64,000 nt of DNA from an uncultured Alistipes sp. Lineage in GTDB: Bacteria; Bacteroidota; Bacteroidia; Bacteroidales; Rikenellaceae. The notes beneath the pieces were generated by a model. It ran no database searches and had not been told where the DNA came from. It worked only from the letters and a program-made list of their open reading frames with translations. Positions 61,197 through 64,000 of this stretch are shown here, piece after piece. Made by a program: the position numbers and the translations under genes. The stretch lies in the NCBI GenBank assembly GCA_937911745.1, contig CALDPX010000041.1, positions 62,001-126,000 on the forward strand, written 5' to 3'. Each line of letters begins with the position of its first letter. Position 1 is the first letter of the stretch.

Positions 61197-62720
61197 TTAT
61201 TCGTAACTGCCCGACTTCAACATAGCGACCTCTTTTTCGGTAAGGAAACGCCACTCGCCACGTTTGAGTTTCTGCTTGGTAAGACCCGCAAAGTAGACTC
61301 TGTCGAGTTTGCCAACGTGGTATCCAACGTGCTCGAACATACGCCTAACGATACGGTTTCTGCCCGAGTGAATCTCTATGCCTACGGCATTCTTCATCTT
61401 GGGGTCGTCAACGTAGCACACATCATCGGCAGCAATGTAGCCATCTTCGAGTGTCACGCCCAAGATGAGTTGCTCCAAGTCGGCACGGGTAAGGTGCTTG
61501 TCGAGGCTTACCTGATATATTTTCTTCTTCTCATAGGTGGGGTGAGTGAGTTTTTTAGCCAAATCGCCATCGTTGGTCAAAAGGAGTACACCCACCGAGT
61601 TTTTGTCTAAGCGACCTACGGGGTAGATGCGCTCGGTGCAGGCGTTCTTCACAAGGTCCATAACGCTCTTGTCGGCGTGTGGGTCATCGAGAGTGGTTAC
61701 AAAACCTTTGGGTTTGTTCATCACGATGTAGACCTTCTTCTCGTTCTCAATCTGCTTGCCGTTGTAGCACACCACGTCACCCGGCATAACCTTCGAGCCG
61801 AGTTCGGTTACCACAACGCCATTTACGGTAATCTCGCCCTTGGCTATATACTCGTCAGCCTCCCTGCGCGAGCAGATACCCGACATTGAGATGTAGCGGT
61901 TTAGGCGGATTGCACCGTCCTGCTTGGGAGCCTCGTATGAAGGGTAGTTCTCCAAGGTGTATTCGTTGGCAGTGTTGATGTATTTCTTGGGCTCTTTGTG
62001 CTGGAAAGATTTGGCTTTGGGTGCCGACTTGGCAATACGTGCCGAAGCCTTCCTCTCGCCATAAGTTCTGCCCTCTTCGCGTCTCTGATAACCACCTTCG
62101 CGATTGAATGAACGCTCCTCATGGTTGAAATTGCGCTCGCGGGGCTGGAAGCCCTCTCGGTTGAAATCACGCTCGCGCCTCTGGTAACCACCCTCTCGGT
62201 TGAACGAACGCTCCTCGCGCTGGAAATTGCGCTCACGGGGCTGGAAACCCTCTCGGTTGAAATCGCGCTCGCGTCTCTGGTAACCACCCTCTCGGTTGAA
62301 CGAACGCTCCTCGCTCTGGAAGTTGCGCTCACGGGGTTGGAAACCCTCTCGGTTGAAATCACGCTCACGTCTTTGGTAATTGCCCTCGCGGTTGAATGTG
62401 CGCTCCTCACGATAGTTGTTGTTATCCTCACGATTGTAATTACGTTCGCCAGAGCCATAACTCCTCTCGGTGCGGTAGCCACCCTGTTGACGATTGCGCT
62501 CGGTGAGTCGATTGTCACGTGTGAAATTGGGGTTGAAGGAGCGTCTTTTTTCGCCCATAGATTTTTCTCCCGAACCAGCCTCTCGTTCGCGGTAGGACGA
62601 GGAGAAGAGTGCATTGCCACTATTGCGAGTGGTCCTTGTACGTTTGTCTTTTGTGAAGGCTTTGTAGCCCTCTTCGCTTTCAGAGTGTGCCCTCACGGGG
62701 AAATCTGTCTTAGTCATCAT
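61197..62720 (-). CDS. Pseudouridine synthase RluB family with repetitive Arg-rich N-terminus
   Basis: A 507-residue protein. Residues 270-500 form a normal large-subunit pseudouridine synthase of the RluB/RsuA family: S4 domain (IRLNRYISMSGICSRREADE), catalytic GRLDKNSVGVLLLTNDG and RIVRRMFEHVGYHVGKLDR. The first 268 residues are low-complexity, rich in Arg, Glu, Asn, Gly and Tyr, and include three 32-residue tandem repeats. Such tails occur on Bacteroidetes RluB and may bind RNA or drive condensation. Two adjacent ATGs (62720 and 62717) are possible starts. Confidence 0.92.
   Translation of the reverse strand: MMTKTDFPVRAHSESEEGYKAFTKDKRTRTTRNSGNALFSSSYREREAGSGEKSMGEKRRSFNPNFTRDNRLTERNRQQGGYRTERSYGSGERNYNREDNNNYREERTFNREGNYQRRERDFNREGFQPRERNFQSEERSFNREGGYQRRERDFNREGFQPRERNFQREERSFNREGGYQRRERDFNREGFQPRERNFNHEERSFNREGGYQRREEGRTYGERKASARIAKSAPKAKSFQHKEPKKYINTANEYTLENYPSYEAPKQDGAIRLNRYISMSGICSRREADEYIAKGEITVNGVVVTELGSKVMPGDVVCYNGKQIENEKKVYIVMNKPKGFVTTLDDPHADKSVMDLVKNACTERIYPVGRLDKNSVGVLLLTNDGDLAKKLTHPTYEKKKIYQVSLDKHLTRADLEQLILGVTLEDGYIAADDVCYVDDPKMKNAVGIEIHSGRNRIVRRMFEHVGYHVGKLDRVYFAGLTKQKLKRGEWRFLTEKEVAMLKSGSYE
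62076..62399 (-). repeat. 96-base coding tandem repeat in the RluB-like gene
   Basis: Three 32-codon units (residues 108-139, 140-171, 172-203) plus a partial fourth; consensus SFNREGGYQRRERDF then NREGFQPRERNF and a variable 'QREER'. The DNA units are nearly identical, so unit number could vary by slippage or recombination. Confidence 0.9.
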
Positions 62721-62752
62721 TTCAGAAATATAAAAGTGTTAAAGTGTTACCA

Positions 62753-62760
62753 CAAATGTA
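62753..62760 (-). promoter_or_regulatory. Promoter -7 element of the RluB-like gene
   Basis: TACATTTG on the minus strand, 32 bases before the start codon; no clear -33 element. Confidence 0.55.
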
Positions 62761-62887
62761 GGTTATTTTTTTGATTTATACGCTTTCTGGGCACTTTTTA
62801 TTGCCTCTTTTTTATCAAACACCTCGCCACACTTTGGTTTTTCAGTCCTTTGTGTCACTTTTCCTGCCTTACGCAACAAAATTAAGC

Positions 62888-62909
62888 GGGCAGAAACCTC
62901 TTTCTGCCC
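62888..62909 (-). terminator. Terminator after the lipoprotein gene
   Basis: GGGCAGAAA pairs with TTTCTGCCC around CCTC; a T-rich tail follows on the minus strand. Confidence 0.75.
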
Positions 62910-62932
62910 ACTACCTGTTTTGTGTTGTTTAT

Positions 62933-63592
62933 CTATCGTTGTGAATTAAATGATACGTTGCATTGTGCAGAACGAGTAAAATGGTCATTCTGCCAACTAT
63001 TAATTCCTCGTTCCGTAATGGTAAAGACTATTTCCGTATAATCTTCCGCAGGACTATCGGCGAGATAGATTTTGTAGTTTTCAGGAGTCATTATGTTCCT
63101 TTTGTTCCACTCCTCAGAAGTCATTTTACACTCTCCTCCATTGTGTAACAAATCGCCGTCGGGAAATTGGAAAAGAGGACAGATTGTAACTATTTCGATT
63201 TTGTCCGACAAATCCTCTCCTGCCATACGTCCGAAGAGAGTTTTGTCCGCCGAGATAGAGATAGAAGAGATGAAAGAGTATTCCACAAAGAGAGATTTGG
63301 TGGGTTTTGAGTTCTTCCATAGAGTCCTCATGGATTCCACAAGCTCGGTGTGTGCATCGTTCCAATATGAATTGGGAAATCCCGGGGCACCAATTCCTTG
63401 GGGTGAATGCCCTATGCTGATAGCTATATTTCGTAGACAATCGCCCGAATACCCTACAATACCGAAACAACTCTCTGTGTCGGGATATACATATAACTCT
63501 TTGTCGCCCAAAACCTTCTCACCAGGCTCAGCGCAGCCCGTAACAAGTAGTGCCGACGCAATAGCATATAGCAATAAAAGTAGACGTTTCAT
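62933..63592 (-). CDS. Lipoprotein of unknown function
   Basis: A 219-residue lipoprotein with leader MKRLLLLLYAIASALLVTGC. The mature protein has three further Cys, is rich in Ile, Ser and aromatic residues and looks like a globular beta/alpha fold (AISIGHSPQGIG, KSLFVEYSFISSISISADKT). I do not recognise the family. A promoter lies about 150 bases upstream, leaving a long leader that can form a GGTGGG/CCCACC hairpin. Confidence 0.68.
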   Translation of the reverse strand: MKRLLLLLYAIASALLVTGCAEPGEKVLGDKELYVYPDTESCFGIVGYSGDCLRNIAISIGHSPQGIGAPGFPNSYWNDAHTELVESMRTLWKNSKPTKSLFVEYSFISSISISADKTLFGRMAGEDLSDKIEIVTICPLFQFPDGDLLHNGGECKMTSEEWNKRNIMTPENYKIYLADSPAEDYTEIVFTITERGINSWQNDHFTRSAQCNVSFNSQR

Positions 63593-63744
63593 AATGTCTT
63601 GTAATTAAGGCTGTTGATGTATTTTGTTGCCATCCCCGAGAGGTGTCGTAGCAGGGGTAACTACGGGTGGGGAAGCGGAATGTGCACTTTCAGCCCACCG
63701 CATTATTTGACGATTGTCATAGGCTCATATTAGTTGGTTTGGTA

Positions 63745-63774
63745 CAAATATAAAACAATAAAGTTAAAAATCAA
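63745..63774 (-). promoter_or_regulatory. Promoter of the lipoprotein gene at 63592
   Basis: On the minus strand TTG (63772-63774), a 19-base spacer and TATATTTG (63745-63752), giving a leader of about 146 bases. Confidence 0.65.
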
Positions 63775-63790
63775 TGCGAAAAGCATTAAA

Positions 63791-63817
63791 AAAGAGCAGA
63801 GTGTTGCTCTGCTCTTT
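63791..63817 (-). terminator. Terminator after the acyl-CoA ligase gene
   Basis: AAAGAGCAGAG pairs perfectly with CTCTGCTCTTT around TGTTG; the minus strand continues with T's. Confidence 0.85.
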
Positions 63818-63855
63818 ATCATATCCCGCCAAGGCGGTATTTGGTTAGAAATGGT

Positions 63856-64000
63856 TTAGAATCTACCTACGTTGTAGTAGATGTCCTTACCCTCGGGGGT
63901 GTACATTGCATTGAGGCGGTCTGCGAAGTGCTCCTCAACTTTGCCACGAACAACCTTCATAGTGGAGTTGATGAGGTGGTTCTGCTCGGTGAAGGGCTCG
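63856..64000 (-). CDS. AMP-dependent (long-chain acyl-CoA) synthetase, 3' end
   Basis: Only the last 48 codons are in the window; the stop is at 63856-63858. The end reads EPFTEQNHLINSTMKVVRGK followed by VEEHFADRLNAMYTPEG, matching the C-terminus of long-chain fatty acid-CoA ligases ('FTxENgxLTpTlKvkRxxvxxxyxxxixxlY'). It activates fatty acids with ATP and CoA. The substitution of the usual Lys-Arg 'KRR' by VVRGK is seen in several Bacteroidetes homologues as I recall, but is not certain. Confidence 0.75.
   Translation of the reverse strand, partial: EPFTEQNHLINSTMKVVRGKVEEHFADRLNAMYTPEGKDIYYNVGRF

Noticed and set aside
62076..62399. Regular repeats that could suggest a CRISPR array
   Set aside because: The units are contiguous, in frame and part of a coding sequence, with no spacers and no cas genes. 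The heptamer arrays also have no spacers.
63593..63760. Possible riboswitch in the long leader of the lipoprotein gene
   Set aside because: Only simple hairpins are visible and no known aptamer core was recognised.

Overview
The window looks like a chromosomal segment from a gut-type Bacteroidales, most likely an Alistipes-like member of the Rikenellaceae. Signs for this are the Bacteroidetes promoter form (TTG, about 19 bases, then TAnnTTTG) in front of many genes, BACON and FISUMP-type lipoproteins, DUF4301 and DUF2764 proteins, a V-type ATPase operon, a complete histidine-utilisation cluster, reverse rubrerythrin, and genes that often start with little or no Shine-Dalgarno. The genus is an inference; there is no rRNA here to fix it.

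Layout. 1-3038: end of a CPBP membrane protease and an outer-membrane beta-barrel protein. 3362-14697: one-direction run of five large surface lipoproteins (BACON, LRR/PKD, FISUMP, fimbrillin/GLUG, FN3-like) plus a 44-residue peptide, preceded by an attenuator-like leader and closed by a strong terminator. 14884-16761: yceD, rpmF, plsX and tRNA-Arg. 16870-18510: thioesterase, tRNA-Val followed by a heavily structured non-coding stretch, and a DUF4251-like protein. 18650-25843: engB, prs, mutS with a HAD phosphatase, rex, an FAD-synthetase-domain protein and a hotdog thioesterase. 26191-28806: small lipoprotein and secreted M6 protease. 29041-39565: histidine degradation genes (ftcD, hutU, hutH, hutI) interrupted by a pectinesterase lipoprotein and followed by a collagen/LRR lipoprotein and an iron alcohol dehydrogenase. 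39834-42177: peroxide/oxygen defence (reverse rubrerythrin, PerR-like regulator, flavodiiron protein). 42272-47921: prmC, recX and the convergent murB-tilS-holA-aminotransferase operon. 48088-50603: DUF4301 protein, a frameshifted small lipoprotein and an AT-richer unknown gene. 50751-58447: V-type ATPase (E, DUF2764, A, B, D, I, K). 58821-64000: patatin/beta-barrel protein, an RluB pseudouridine synthase with a repetitive Arg-rich N-terminus, a lipoprotein, and the end of an acyl-CoA ligase.

The genes are mostly ordinary; the unexplained signal is in the spaces between them. I see (a) a dispersed element with 17-bp terminal inverted repeats and a hairpin whose loop is conserved while its stem changes on both sides, inserted right at the stop codons of prs and atpK, with diverged relatives elsewhere; (b) about ten intergenic arrays of different sequences that all have a 7-base period, one running into a start codon; (c) a multi-branched inverted-repeat structure just after tRNA-Val, plus a 12-base copy of the tRNA 3' part; (d) inverted 9-base repeat arrays; and (e) a promoter, mini-ORF and terminator-like hairpin ahead of the lipoprotein operon. 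These were found by eye and need a genome-wide search.
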